From positions 276,650 through 340,649 of the forward strand of contig NZ_BJXB01000002.1 of NCBI RefSeq assembly GCF_007990775.1: a stretch of DNA of 64,000 nucleotides, given 5' to 3'. Below the pieces are notes generated by a model. The model had not been told where the DNA came from. It saw only the letters and a program-made list of their open reading frames with translations, and ran no database searches. The stretch is from Deinococcus cellulosilyticus NBRC 106333 = KACC 11606. Its GTDB lineage: Bacteria > Deinococcota > Deinococci > Deinococcales > Deinococcaceae. Shown here piece after piece: positions 49,804 to 58,019 of the stretch; position 1 is the first letter of the stretch, and every line of letters begins with the position of its first letter. The translations under genes were made by a program, and so were the position numbers.

Positions 49804-50925
49804 GTGAACATTGCCATTCTCTGTCATGCCACTGCCGGCGGCTCGGGTGTGGTGGCCACCGAACTCGGGGTGGAACTCGCCCAGCACGATCATGAAGTGC
49901 ATTTTGTCTCCACGGCACAGCCTTTCAGGCTGTCCGCACTGGACTGTTGCACCAATGTTTTTTTTCATCAGGTGGGACGCTATGAGTATCCGCTTTTTGA
50001 ACAGGCCCTCACCACCATCAATACAGCAAACACCCTTGCTGAAGTCATTCAGGAACATGACATCCAGATCACCCATGCCCATTATGCGATTCCTTACGCC
50101 ACCAGTGCCCTGATGGCCCAGGACATCACAGGCAGGACCAAAGTGGTGACCACCTTGCATGGTACAGATGTCACGCTGGTGGGTCTTGATCCGGCGTTCA
50201 GGCACTCCACCCGTCACGCCATTCAGAAATCGGGTCGGGTGACGGCAGTGTCACAGTTTCTGGCAAACCACACCAGTGAACTGTTCAAACTGGATGTTCC
50301 CATTGAAGTGATCTACAACTTTGTGGACATTCACCGTTTTCAGCGCAACACAGATGCTCGCTACCGGGCCAGATTTGCTCATCCGGAAGAGAAGATCCTG
50401 CTTCACCTGTCGAATTTTCGGGGGGTCAAACGCACACTGGATGTGATTGAAATCTTTGCCCGCGTGCAATCGGAAGTGCCTTCCAGACTGCTGATGGTCG
50501 GAGACGGTCCGGACCGCTCAAGGGCATTTGAGCTGGCCCAGAAACTTGGTGTGATTGGTCGGGTGCATTTTCTGGGGTCGTACCCATCGGTGGAAACCAT
50601 CATGGGCATTGCGGATGTCTTCCTCCTTCCTTCCAGCCAGGAGTCTTTTGGGCTGGTGGCTCTAGAAGCCATGTCCTGCGGCGTACCAGTGGTGAGCAGC
50701 AACGTTGGAGGCATTCCTGAAGTGAACATCCAGGGTGAAACAGGGTTCATGTGCCCGGTCGGTGATGTCGATGGAATGGCCCATGCAACGTTGCAATTGC
50801 TCCAGAATGAAACGCTCCACCGCGAAATGGGGGGCCGTGCTCGGTCACGGGCGGTGGATCATTTTCAGCCGCATCATATCGTTCCTCAATATTTAAGAGT
50901 GTACGAAGATCTACTGACCGAATAG
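49804..50925 (+). CDS. bshA: N-acetyl-alpha-D-glucosaminyl L-malate synthase BshA
   Basis: It makes the first intermediate of bacillithiol, the low-molecular-weight thiol of Deinococcus and many Firmicutes, from UDP-GlcNAc and malate. The 373-residue GT4 protein starts NIAILCHATAGGSGVVATELG (the glycine loop of BshA), with HAHYAIPYATSALMA, TTLHGTDVTLVG, VSQFLANHT, IYNFVDIHRFQR, LLHLSNFRGVKRTLDVI and EKS-type SSQESFGLVALEAMSCGVPVVSSNVGGIPEV. The start is GTG 49804, set by the TATAAT box 7 nt upstream. bshB and bshC are not in the window. Confidence 0.95.
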   Translation: MNIAILCHATAGGSGVVATELGVELAQHDHEVHFVSTAQPFRLSALDCCTNVFFHQVGRYEYPLFEQALTTINTANTLAEVIQEHDIQITHAHYAIPYATSALMAQDITGRTKVVTTLHGTDVTLVGLDPAFRHSTRHAIQKSGRVTAVSQFLANHTSELFKLDVPIEVIYNFVDIHRFQRNTDARYRARFAHPEEKILLHLSNFRGVKRTLDVIEIFARVQSEVPSRLLMVGDGPDRSRAFELAQKLGVIGRVHFLGSYPSVETIMGIADVFLLPSSQESFGLVALEAMSCGVPVVSSNVGGIPEVNIQGETGFMCPVGDVDGMAHATLQLLQNETLHREMGGRARSRAVDHFQPHHIVPQYLRVYEDLLTE

Positions 50926-51423
50926 TTTCTCATATTTCACCGTAAACATAATGAAAGCTTTATGAGCGCGCTTGAGGATTGGGAAGTTCACCTGGGCCAT
51001 TTTGACATGCCTGCCCTGTCAAAATGGCCTATTCTGGTCTTTAGAGGTCTTAAAAGCCTTAAAAACCCGCCAAAACCAGCCCTTACATTTGATGTAACAT
51101 GAGAAGCTTAATTTTTGGTTTTAATGTTTTATCATGTTATTTTTTCTGCTGATATCAGCGATTTTTCAATGGTTCAACATCAAAATAAGCATGTATGTGA
51201 GAAAAAAATGAGTAACAAAACCTTATTTTCTTAGAATTCGCTCAGGGGCTCAGCTTACCTTAAGTTAGGCAAGTCTAGAATTGCCTTTGCACCAAAGGCG
51301 TACCAGTCCTCGGGAAAAGCCAGCGCAAGATGCCCCCTGACTTTGCAATTGCGCATCGACCCTAAAGCAGCACAACCTGCATCTACATCACCCACAACAG
51401 GTGGGTAGAGGACTTATTGACTT
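50926..51423 (+). other. Long intergenic leader with several hairpins before the 3D-domain gene
   Basis: These 498 bases hold no gene. After the bshA terminator, the part from about 51235 to 51345 folds on paper into a closed element: TCAGGGGC (near 51242) pairs with GCCCCCTGA (near 51331), enclosing GGCAA/TTGCC and CCTTT/AAAGG hairpins. A further hairpin ACCCAC-AACAG-GTGGGT lies just before the ribosome site AGAGGA. I could not match it to a known riboswitch class. Confidence 0.5.
50995..51029 (+). terminator. Terminator after bshA
   Basis: A 13-bp stem (GGCCATTTTGACA and its complement) with a 9-nt loop, followed by TATTCTGG. Confidence 0.7.
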
Positions 51424-52086
51424 ATGGCGAAAAGCACCCTGAGATTCACCCTGATCGGGACTGCATTGTTGTGCAGCGCCCTGAACCTCAGCACCGCTGC
51501 ATACAGCGAAGCCGAGACCAAATCACTGAAAGTCGAGGTCCCTGTGGACCCTGTTCTGCCTGCAGACAGCCTGGCTGAAAAAGCCCTCGACCTGACCCAG
51601 GCCACTGCGCCTGCCGTACAGAACAAAACTGTGGTGGCCCAGACCAAAGTGGCCCAGATTGCCAAGACGGTTCAGAAAACCCCACAGAAAACCACCAAAA
51701 CCGTGGCCAAACCTCAGACAGCCAAAGTTGCTCCTGCACAGTACAGAACAGGCGGCAGCTTCATTCTGAAGGCCACTGCTTACAACAGCTTTGCAGGCCA
51801 GACGGACAGCACCCCTCACATCACAGCCACAGGTGCAAGAACCCGCTTTGGCATTGTTGCCCTGAGCCGTGACATGCTCAGAAAAATTCCTTACGGCAGC
51901 AAGGTGAAAATTGAGCTGCTTGGCAAGGGAGCTTCCTACTACAATCGACTGCTGTCCCAGACGGTCTTTGTGGTCGAAGACACCATGCACCCTCGCAAGT
52001 ATGGGCAGGTGGACATCTGGATGCGATCCATGAGTGAGGCTCGCAGTTGGGGTGTGCGCCAGGTCAGGCTCACAGTCCTGAGATAA
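51424..52086 (+). CDS. Exported 3D-domain protein (cell-wall associated)
   Basis: The 220-residue protein has a signal peptide (residues 1-27), a Lys/Thr/Ala/Gln-rich linker (about 60-106) and a C-terminal 3D (Asp-Asp-Asp) double-psi beta-barrel domain: LKATAYNSF, ITATGARTRFGIVALSRDML, and VVEDTMHPRKYGQVDIWM with the conserved aspartates. Relatives in lytic transglycosylases and Rpf-like proteins act on peptidoglycan. A ~390-nt structured leader precedes it, suggesting control at the RNA level. Confidence 0.85.
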   Translation: MAKSTLRFTLIGTALLCSALNLSTAAYSEAETKSLKVEVPVDPVLPADSLAEKALDLTQATAPAVQNKTVVAQTKVAQIAKTVQKTPQKTTKTVAKPQTAKVAPAQYRTGGSFILKATAYNSFAGQTDSTPHITATGARTRFGIVALSRDMLRKIPYGSKVKIELLGKGASYYNRLLSQTVFVVEDTMHPRKYGQVDIWMRSMSEARSWGVRQVRLTVLR

Positions 52087-52109
52087 AAAAGCACATCTTT
52101 TGATTCTGG

Positions 52110-52132
52110 AGAGGTCTGCACCCCAGGCCTCT
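52110..52132 (+). terminator. Weak terminator after the 3D-domain gene
   Basis: AGAGGTCTG (52110-52118) and CAGGCCTCT (52124-52132), nine pairs including one G-U, then TCTCTGCTGTT. Confidence 0.5.
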
Positions 52133-52345
52133 TCTCTGCTGTTAAATGCCGATCAGAGCACATTCAAAAACTGTGCTGTGACACTGTCTTTCTTCACATG
52201 AATCAAAATGAAGGGAGCATTGAGGAAGGCACAGCAGACAGCTAACATTTCTAAGACATTTGATTTCTAGACTGTGGCCGTACCTGACAAAACCCCGTTT
52301 CAGCGCAGTTTCAGCCGGGGTATGTCTGGTGCAGGAGGCATCACC

Positions 52346-52591
52346 GTGCACAAATTGCAATTGACCTTTCCTTATTCACACCACCGTCGCCTGAAGCGGC
52401 TGATTCGGAAATTGACAAAAGCAGCCCAGGAGGAAGGCTACAGCCTGAGTGTGCTCCCCCCTGCTGCAGACCGTCCCACGTTTATTCTGCAGATCCGGGC
52501 CACCCTCGACGCCCTGCAGACTTTCATCCAGTCCCACTTCAGCTTCACCTTCAAAGATGCGCTCTGCAGCATTGAAATCCGTCCTGCCTGA
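52346..52591 (+). CDS. Small protein of unknown function
   Basis: The 81-residue, basic protein (MHKLQLTFPYSHHRRLKRLIRKLTKAAQEEG...) has no domain I recognise; it looks like a small alpha/beta protein. Start set at GTG 52346 because AGGAGG lies 7 nt before it. Longer readings from GTG 52274 or ATG 52322 lack a ribosome site. A TAGACT box at 52268-52273 may be its promoter. Confidence 0.55.
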   Translation: MHKLQLTFPYSHHRRLKRLIRKLTKAAQEEGYSLSVLPPAADRPTFILQIRATLDALQTFIQSHFSFTFKDALCSIEIRPA

Positions 52592-52660
52592 TCTGCAGAT
52601 CACTTGACACCAGCTCCCCTCACGGGGAGATTTTTGTTGTGGTTTGCCCACTGTGAACAT

Positions 52661-52692
52661 TTGACTTTGACCCCGGGGCAAGGTTGTATGCT
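52661..52692 (+). promoter_or_regulatory. MerR-type promoter with 20-bp spacer
   Basis: TTGACT (52661-52666), a 20-bp spacer with a CCCCGGGG centre, and TATGCT (52687-52692). The over-long spacer with a central dyad suits control by the MerR protein encoded directly downstream. Confidence 0.6.
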
Positions 52693-52710
52693 GCCTTCGA
52701 GGTCAGAAAC

Positions 52711-53484
52711 ATGCCCGAAGCCTGGCTGAAAATTGGAGAAATTGCCACCCTGCTGGGGGTCAGCACCAAAACCCTGCGGCATTACCAGAAACTCGGCCTG
52801 ATTGAAGAACCGGAACGCACCGATGGCAAATACCGCCTGTACACACCGAGACACCTGGAAAGGCTCAGGCAGATTCGTGACCTGCAACAGGTTGGACTGA
52901 AGCTCCATGAAGTGCGGTTTGTGCTGGAAAGCGAGAAGCCAGAACAGGTCCTCAAGCAACTGCTGAAACTCAAAATTCAGGAAATGGAGCGGGAGATCCA
53001 GAAGTTGCAGGAAAGCAAAAAACGGGCAAAGCACCTGATCAAACAGGAAAATCCTCTGCAGACCCTGCTGGAAGAGAAGATTCCTGACTTCTGGAAAGTG
53101 CACCTCGATGCCCTGGAGGGACGCATCCCACAGCAGGCCCTTGAACGCGAAAAGGCCCTGATGGGCAAAATGCTGAGCCTGCCTGCCCTGCAAAGCCCTG
53201 AACAGCTGGAAGCCGACATGAAGTTCATGCAGGACCATCCTGAAGTGCAGGAGATGCTGCTCGACTGGACTTCACGCGTGGACCAGACCGATGATCCAGC
53301 AGAACTGGACCACCTTGCCCTGGAACTGGCACAAAGCGAGTGGCTCAGGGGACTCTTTGGACAGCCTGGAGCCGTGCAGGACCGACATGGAGACTTCCTG
53401 ACCCAGGCCCTGCTGCCTGCCGAGAGCAAAGAAGGCTGGGTGCTTGAGCGTGTGAAACACCACCTGACCCGGAGGTTGCCATGA
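52711..53484 (+). CDS. MerR-family regulator
   Basis: The 257-residue protein has an N-terminal MerR DNA-binding domain (AWLKIGEIATLLGVSTKTLRHYQKLGLIEEPERTDGKYRLYT, residues 4-45) and a long coiled coil (about 85-120), then a helical C-terminal region without a ligand domain I recognise. GAGGTC precedes the ATG. Its stop overlaps the ATG of the serine hydrolase gene, so the two are co-expressed, probably from the 20-bp-spacer promoter it is likely to bind. Confidence 0.85.
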   Translation: MPEAWLKIGEIATLLGVSTKTLRHYQKLGLIEEPERTDGKYRLYTPRHLERLRQIRDLQQVGLKLHEVRFVLESEKPEQVLKQLLKLKIQEMEREIQKLQESKKRAKHLIKQENPLQTLLEEKIPDFWKVHLDALEGRIPQQALEREKALMGKMLSLPALQSPEQLEADMKFMQDHPEVQEMLLDWTSRVDQTDDPAELDHLALELAQSEWLRGLFGQPGAVQDRHGDFLTQALLPAESKEGWVLERVKHHLTRRLP

Positions 53485-54815
53485 ACATCACCGAACTTGC
53501 CCAGAAGCTTTTCTCTCCCTTTCAGGACCGAACTGCAGGAAATGCCGTGGCGGTGCTCTGGAACGGAGAGGTGGTCTACCAGCACACTGCTGGATGGGCA
53601 CAGGCTGAGAAGAAGATCCCCGTGGTCCCCACCACACGTTTCTGCATCGGGTCCATCACCAAGACCATGACGGCCATTCATGTGATGCAGCTTGTGGAAG
53701 CAGGCAAAATCCAGCTGGATGATCCTGTGAAACTGCACCTCAAGAGCATCCAGATCCATGAGCCTTACCTGAACAATCCCATCCGGGTCCGGCACCTGCT
53801 GACCCACACCTCCGGACTGGGGTACTTTCGCAGCTGGAAAGACCTGTTGCTGCCTGCTGGAGCCCTGGGAACGCTGGGGGTAACCCCCGGGCTGAAGGAT
53901 TATTACCAGAAAGGCCTCACACCCATCTGTGCCCCCATGACCCGCTGGGCTTACTCCAACCATGCCTTTGCCCTGCTGGGGCAGCTGGTTGAAGATGTCA
54001 CTGGAAAGCCTTTCGAGCACACCTTCACAGCTCAGGTGCTCAGGACCGCTGGAATGCAAACTGCCACCCTGCAAAGGCCCCAGGAACGTGCCATGCCTTA
54101 CCTCAGGCAACGCAAAGCCTTCAAGCCTGCTCCAGATCTCGACATCATCGTGAAACCTGCAGGTTCGGTCTATGCCAGTCTGGAAGACATGCTGGCCTAT
54201 GCCAGAAGCCTTCTGACCTTCTCTCCTGCCCTGCTTGGCAGAGACAGCTTTGCAGAGATGTACAGGAGGCAGTATCAGGCTCATGCAGAGCTGACTGGAA
54301 TGGGGCTTGGGTTCGTGCTGGAAAACATCGCAGGTGAAGAAGTGTATTTTCACACTGGAGGGTGGATCGGGTACAACAGTGCCCTTTTTGTCTGTCCTGG
54401 AAAAGGGGCAGCTGTGATCATGATGTCCAACTCCGAGGCACATGACATTCTTGCGCTTCCCGGTCGGTTCATCAGAGAGGCGCTTGCAGGTACACCTGAA
54501 TCTGAATCTTCCACACCCATTGCCGTTGACACGTTGAAGTTTGCACACAGCTATGCAGAACCCGCTTACGGTCTGGAGAAGGTGATCTCCCTGCTGGGAC
54601 AGCCTGGAGGCATCAGGCTGGTTGCCCGGGAAGGGCAGCTTTTTTTCAGGACCCTCACTGGCCCCTGGAGAAAAGGGGTGTTGCTCAAACCCCGTGGAGG
54701 TCAACTCTTTGAAATCGATGACCCCCATCAACCTGTGCTGTGCAGACTGGACATTGCAGAACAGAAGGTGGTGGCCATCGACATGGGACTCAGCCGTCTG
54801 GTGGGGAGGTTCTAG
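53481..54815 (+). CDS. Serine hydrolase, class C beta-lactamase-like
   Basis: The 444-residue protein has the penicillin-binding-protein/AmpC-fold motifs S58-I-T-K61, Y158-S-N160 and HTGGW (near 293). There is no signal peptide, so it is probably cytoplasmic; it may be an esterase or peptidase rather than a beta-lactamase. The C-terminal ~100 residues form an extra domain seen in many such hydrolases. It is coupled to the MerR gene by a 4-nt overlap and followed 57 nt later by the permease gene. Confidence 0.85.
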   Translation: MNITELAQKLFSPFQDRTAGNAVAVLWNGEVVYQHTAGWAQAEKKIPVVPTTRFCIGSITKTMTAIHVMQLVEAGKIQLDDPVKLHLKSIQIHEPYLNNPIRVRHLLTHTSGLGYFRSWKDLLLPAGALGTLGVTPGLKDYYQKGLTPICAPMTRWAYSNHAFALLGQLVEDVTGKPFEHTFTAQVLRTAGMQTATLQRPQERAMPYLRQRKAFKPAPDLDIIVKPAGSVYASLEDMLAYARSLLTFSPALLGRDSFAEMYRRQYQAHAELTGMGLGFVLENIAGEEVYFHTGGWIGYNSALFVCPGKGAAVIMMSNSEAHDILALPGRFIREALAGTPESESSTPIAVDTLKFAHSYAEPAYGLEKVISLLGQPGGIRLVAREGQLFFRTLTGPWRKGVLLKPRGGQLFEIDDPHQPVLCRLDIAEQKVVAIDMGLSRLVGRF

Positions 54816-54872
54816 CGTCCATCAGGTGGTGCGGTGCTTCTCTCACTGACCTCGGGTAAGCTTGAGAGCGAC

Positions 54873-56027
54873 ATGCGACTCATTCTCACCCTGGCCCTCT
54901 CGCACCTGCGCAGGAGACGCACCCAGAATGCCCTGACCATCATTGGCATTGCTGTTGGTGTGATGGTGCTGGTCACCGCACTTTCCCTCACCAATGGATT
55001 CACCCAGTCTCTGATTGATGCAACCTTGCGGACCATTCCGCACCTTGCCCTGATCACCCGTGAAAAGGAGCCCAGCAAGGCACTCGAAGCTGCCTTGAAA
55101 AAAGACCCCAATGTGGTGGCATTCAGTTCTTTTGCTGCAGACAAGGCCCTGATCACAAGGCCTGCCACACAGGGGCTTCCAGCAGGGGTGGACTTCTCGA
55201 CGCTGCTCGGGGTAACCCCACAGGAATCGGGCATCCTGAACCTCAGGCCCGAAGAGATCAAACTGATTTCCAGCCTCAAAGACGATGAAATTGTACTGGG
55301 AGAGGTGCTGTCCCGGGCCATCGGAGCCTTCCCTGGCGATGAAGTGCGCCTCCTGAACAGCCAGTACAAACGGGCCATCTTGAAAGTCAAAGGCACCTTC
55401 CGCTCGGGTTACATCCTGATCGATCAGGGGTACGCCTTCATGAGCCTGGACGCCATCAAGAAGCTGAACCCGGACAGTCCCATCAGTTACCGGGTGAACC
55501 TGAAAGACCCCTTGCAGGCCCGTGATTTTGGTTATCAGATTGCCCGTGAATTTCAGGATTACACTCCCCAACCCTGGCAGGACATCAACGCGACCCTGAT
55601 TGAGCAGATGGCGCTGCAAAAAAGAGTGATTGGGATTGTGGTTTTCTTGATCGTGATTGTGGCGGCCTTCGGGATTGCCAACATCCTGATCCTCAGCGTG
55701 TTCGAGAAAACCCAGGAAATTGCCATCCTGCGGGCCATGGGCACCCCGGAGAAATGGATTCTGCAAACCTTCATGCTGGAGGGCCTGATCCTTGGGGCAG
55801 GAGGCCTGATTCTCGGGAACCTTCTGGGCCTTGCGGTCAGCTATTACTTCAAGCTCTACCCGATCCGCCTTCCCGGAGATCTGTATTTCATTTCCAGTCT
55901 GCCCGTGCAGATCCAGGCCCAGGATTTTGTCTGGGTGAACATCGTGAGTCTGGCCACCACCCTGCTTGCTGGATTTGCAGCCGCCAGCAAAGCTGCACGC
56001 ATTGAACCTGCCAAAGTCATCCGCTGA
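54873..56027 (+). CDS. FtsX/LolC-type ABC transporter permease
   Basis: The 384-residue membrane protein has the LolC/MacB layout: a first helix near residue 20 (NALTIIGIAVGVMVLVTALSLTNGF), a large extracytoplasmic domain (about 45-255), and three C-terminal helices (about 260-285, 305-340, 350-375) with the FtsX signature NILILSVFEKTQEIAILRAMGTPEKWI. It would work with a LolD-type ATPase in lipoprotein sorting or export; none is adjacent. ATG 54873 is preceded by GAGAG and a TAAGCT box 10 nt upstream. Confidence 0.88.
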   Translation: MRLILTLALSHLRRRRTQNALTIIGIAVGVMVLVTALSLTNGFTQSLIDATLRTIPHLALITREKEPSKALEAALKKDPNVVAFSSFAADKALITRPATQGLPAGVDFSTLLGVTPQESGILNLRPEEIKLISSLKDDEIVLGEVLSRAIGAFPGDEVRLLNSQYKRAILKVKGTFRSGYILIDQGYAFMSLDAIKKLNPDSPISYRVNLKDPLQARDFGYQIAREFQDYTPQPWQDINATLIEQMALQKRVIGIVVFLIVIVAAFGIANILILSVFEKTQEIAILRAMGTPEKWILQTFMLEGLILGAGGLILGNLLGLAVSYYFKLYPIRLPGDLYFISSLPVQIQAQDFVWVNIVSLATTLLAGFAAASKAARIEPAKVIR

Positions 56028-56035
56028 ATGAGCAC

Positions 56036-56063
56036 TCAGCCATCCGCATTCAGCAGTCCGCCT
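56036..56063. repeat. Imperfect tandem repeat, 7-nt period
   Basis: Units TCAGCCA, TCCGCAT, TCAGCAG, TCCGCCT, starting 9 nt after the permease stop; alternate units resemble each other more closely. Confidence 0.5.
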
Positions 56064-56154
56064 CTTGCAGGGATTTGATCTTTTCAGAGAGCAACAACGG
56101 ATGATAGGGGTTCACCCCTCCAGGTGTGGACCATTTTGAAGGTCTTCTTTAATT

Positions 56155-56171
56155 CTTAACTGCTCCTTAAC
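56155..56171 (+). promoter_or_regulatory. Pho-box-like direct repeat before the dioxygenase gene
   Basis: CTTAAC (56155-56160), 5 nt, CTTAAC (56166-56171): an 11-nt direct repeat, the period used by PhoB/PhoP-type response regulators. It ends 10 nt before CATACT (56182-56187), the likely -10 box, so it occupies the -35 region as an activator site would. Confidence 0.5.
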
Positions 56172-56216
56172 AGCCTGATGCCATACTGCCGATCAACGCA
56201 ACAAGGAGGAATTCTC

Positions 56217-56990
56217 ATGGACAATGATGATCAACCCATCGGCAAGGTGCTCAGTCGCAGGCAGGCCCTCAGGCTCTTTGGTCTGGCAGGAGGCAGTGCT
56301 GTGGGCGCAGCAGCCATTGGACAGGCCCTCGCCCAGCGGCAGACAGGGGCAGGCAGCAGTGCTGGCAGCAGTGGTGTGCAGGGACTTCCGGGTTGTGTGG
56401 TCCGCCCAGCCATGACGGAAGGCCCCTACTGGGTGGATGAAAAGCTGAACCGCAGTGACGTTCGAAAGGACACCAGAACCGGAGTCGTTAAAGCAGGGGT
56501 TCCCCTCACCCTGGTCTTTCAGGTGTCCCGCGTGGCCCTGAAAACCTGTGAGCCCCGCAGTGGTGTGATGGTGGACATCTGGCACTGTGACGCAGATGGC
56601 ATCTACTCAGACGCCAGTGACCGCTCTTTTGACACCAGAGGACAGAACTTCCTCAGGGGTTACCAGCTGACCAACGCCAAAGGAGAGGCGACCTTCAAGA
56701 CCATTTATCCAGGCTGGTACTCTGGCCGTGCCGTGCACATCCACTACCGCCTGCGCACTTTGCAGAATGGCAAGGTCACGGGTGACTTCGCTTCCCAGCT
56801 GTTTTTTGATGAATCCGTCACAGACAGGGTTCATGCTGTCAGGCCCTACAAGGACAAAGGAAAACGGGACACCCCAAACAGTTCAGACATGCTGTACAAA
56901 AATGGAGGCAGCCAGATGATGCTCAAACTGACGGGAAGTCCCGAGAAGGGGTACACTGCAACTTTTGACATCGGGTTAAACATTGGGTGA
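56217..56990 (+). CDS. Tat-exported intradiol dioxygenase-like protein
   Basis: The 257-residue protein has a twin-arginine signal (SRRQALRLFGLAGG, Arg14-Arg15, hydrophobic to ~38), so it is exported folded. The mature part carries the intradiol ring-cleavage dioxygenase pattern: EGPYWVDEKLNRSDVR, VDIWHCDADGIYSD, FLRGYQLTNAKGEATFKTIYPGWYSGRAVHIHYRL, which supplies the two Tyr and two His ligands for ferric iron. Secreted members have poorly known substrates. AAGGAGG precedes the ATG at 56217. Confidence 0.88.
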   Translation: MDNDDQPIGKVLSRRQALRLFGLAGGSAVGAAAIGQALAQRQTGAGSSAGSSGVQGLPGCVVRPAMTEGPYWVDEKLNRSDVRKDTRTGVVKAGVPLTLVFQVSRVALKTCEPRSGVMVDIWHCDADGIYSDASDRSFDTRGQNFLRGYQLTNAKGEATFKTIYPGWYSGRAVHIHYRLRTLQNGKVTGDFASQLFFDESVTDRVHAVRPYKDKGKRDTPNSSDMLYKNGGSQMMLKLTGSPEKGYTATFDIGLNIG

Positions 56991-57093
56991 GGCTGGGGCG
57001 TCTCACAGAAAAAATCTCCGCTGAACCTGAGACCAGAGCAAATGCCTTCCCACAGCAGAAATCAAACATCTGTGATGCGATTGGCTTACGGTT

Positions 57094-57561
57094 TCAGCAT
57101 GAGGACCTGTTCTGGTCTGAAATCAGCCTTTTGATCCTGTAAAGTTCTCCATCAAAGTACTGCACATGTCGGTCCACTTTGCCCTCTGAAGTCACACAAA
57201 AGGTGAGGGCTTCCTGGTCTTCTGGGTCCAGTTCCACAACCATCCGCTGACCTGACAGGTGAACATTCTTGATGCCTGGGAACCCATTCTGGATGGTCAA
57301 AAATCTGATCGAGCGTCCTGAAGCAGGGTCCCTGAGGGAAAGGATGTGGTAGCCATTCCTTCCGAATCCAGTGGACTCAAGGGTGTGAACAATTTCGAAA
57401 CGCGAGCCTGTGAATGCTTTGACCTGCAATTCGGTGTGGTGGTTCATGAGAAAGGGGTACAGGAACATGACCAGAAAGGTCAGGCCAACCCCCAGAAGGA
57501 GCAGCAGCATCAGACGAAGCCAGACCACTTTGGATGCCCTGTTGATCTCGATTGTTTTCAT
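57094..57561 (-). CDS. Single-pass membrane protein of unknown function
   Basis: The 155-residue protein has one N-terminal membrane helix (about residues 12-36) and an extracytoplasmic beta-rich domain with no recognised family. It follows the TPR-like gene by 8 nt and belongs to the tilS-tadA operon downstream end. GGTGA precedes the ATG. Confidence 0.65.
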   Translation of the reverse strand: MKTIEINRASKVVWLRLMLLLLLGVGLTFLVMFLYPFLMNHHTELQVKAFTGSRFEIVHTLESTGFGRNGYHILSLRDPASGRSIRFLTIQNGFPGIKNVHLSGQRMVVELDPEDQEALTFCVTSEGKVDRHVQYFDGELYRIKRLISDQNRSSC

Positions 57562-57569
57562 GTCTCAGG

Positions 57570-58019
57570 TCACCATCCTCCTGGAGGGGCTTTCAGTACG
57601 GTTTTGAGGAAATCAAAATACCTGGGGTCTTCTTCAAAGATCTCCGGTCCATCCAGCATCAACGCCCGGGTCAGGTGCTCTGCAGCAGTGATGAAGTCTT
57701 CAAGCTCAAAAGCGGTCTCTCCCACCCTGAGCAGCACAAAGGAATTCAGGTACCCTTCTGGCATCTTGAAACATTCCCGGTAGAAGGGCATGGCCTGTTC
57801 AAATTGCTGCTGTGCAAAGTGGATTTCTCCAAATCCCACATAAATCCGCATGGCTTCCCAGTAAGCGTGTCTGGGCTCTGGGATGAGTGAAAGGGTCTCT
57901 TTATAGACACGGGTGGCTTCTGCAAAAAGATGTTGCTCTTCCAGGCCCAGGGCCTGATCAATCTGTTCATCCACCCGGGCTTTGAGGTCTGCTGGCAATT
58001 CCAGGGGTTCAAGTTCCAT
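57570..58019 (-). CDS. Small TPR-like protein
   Basis: The 149-residue protein is helical with TPR-like units (EEQHLFAEATRVYKETLSLIPEPRHAYWEAMRIYVGFGEIHFAQQQFEQAMPFYRECFKM, about 27-86, and VGETAFELEDFITAAEHLTRALML). It probably mediates protein contacts. Start at ATG 58019 because AAGGAG lies 6 nt before it; it overlaps the end of tilS-tadA by 11 nt and is co-transcribed with it. Confidence 0.75.
   Translation of the reverse strand: MELEPLELPADLKARVDEQIDQALGLEEQHLFAEATRVYKETLSLIPEPRHAYWEAMRIYVGFGEIHFAQQQFEQAMPFYRECFKMPEGYLNSFVLLRVGETAFELEDFITAAEHLTRALMLDGPEIFEEDPRYFDFLKTVLKAPPGGW

Noticed and set aside
51235..51345. A c-di-AMP (ydaO) riboswitch
   Set aside because: Gene context fits, but the conserved ydaO segments (GGGGGA-CC, AGGUAGGG, GUCAGCUAACC) are not present, so only an unassigned leader is reported.
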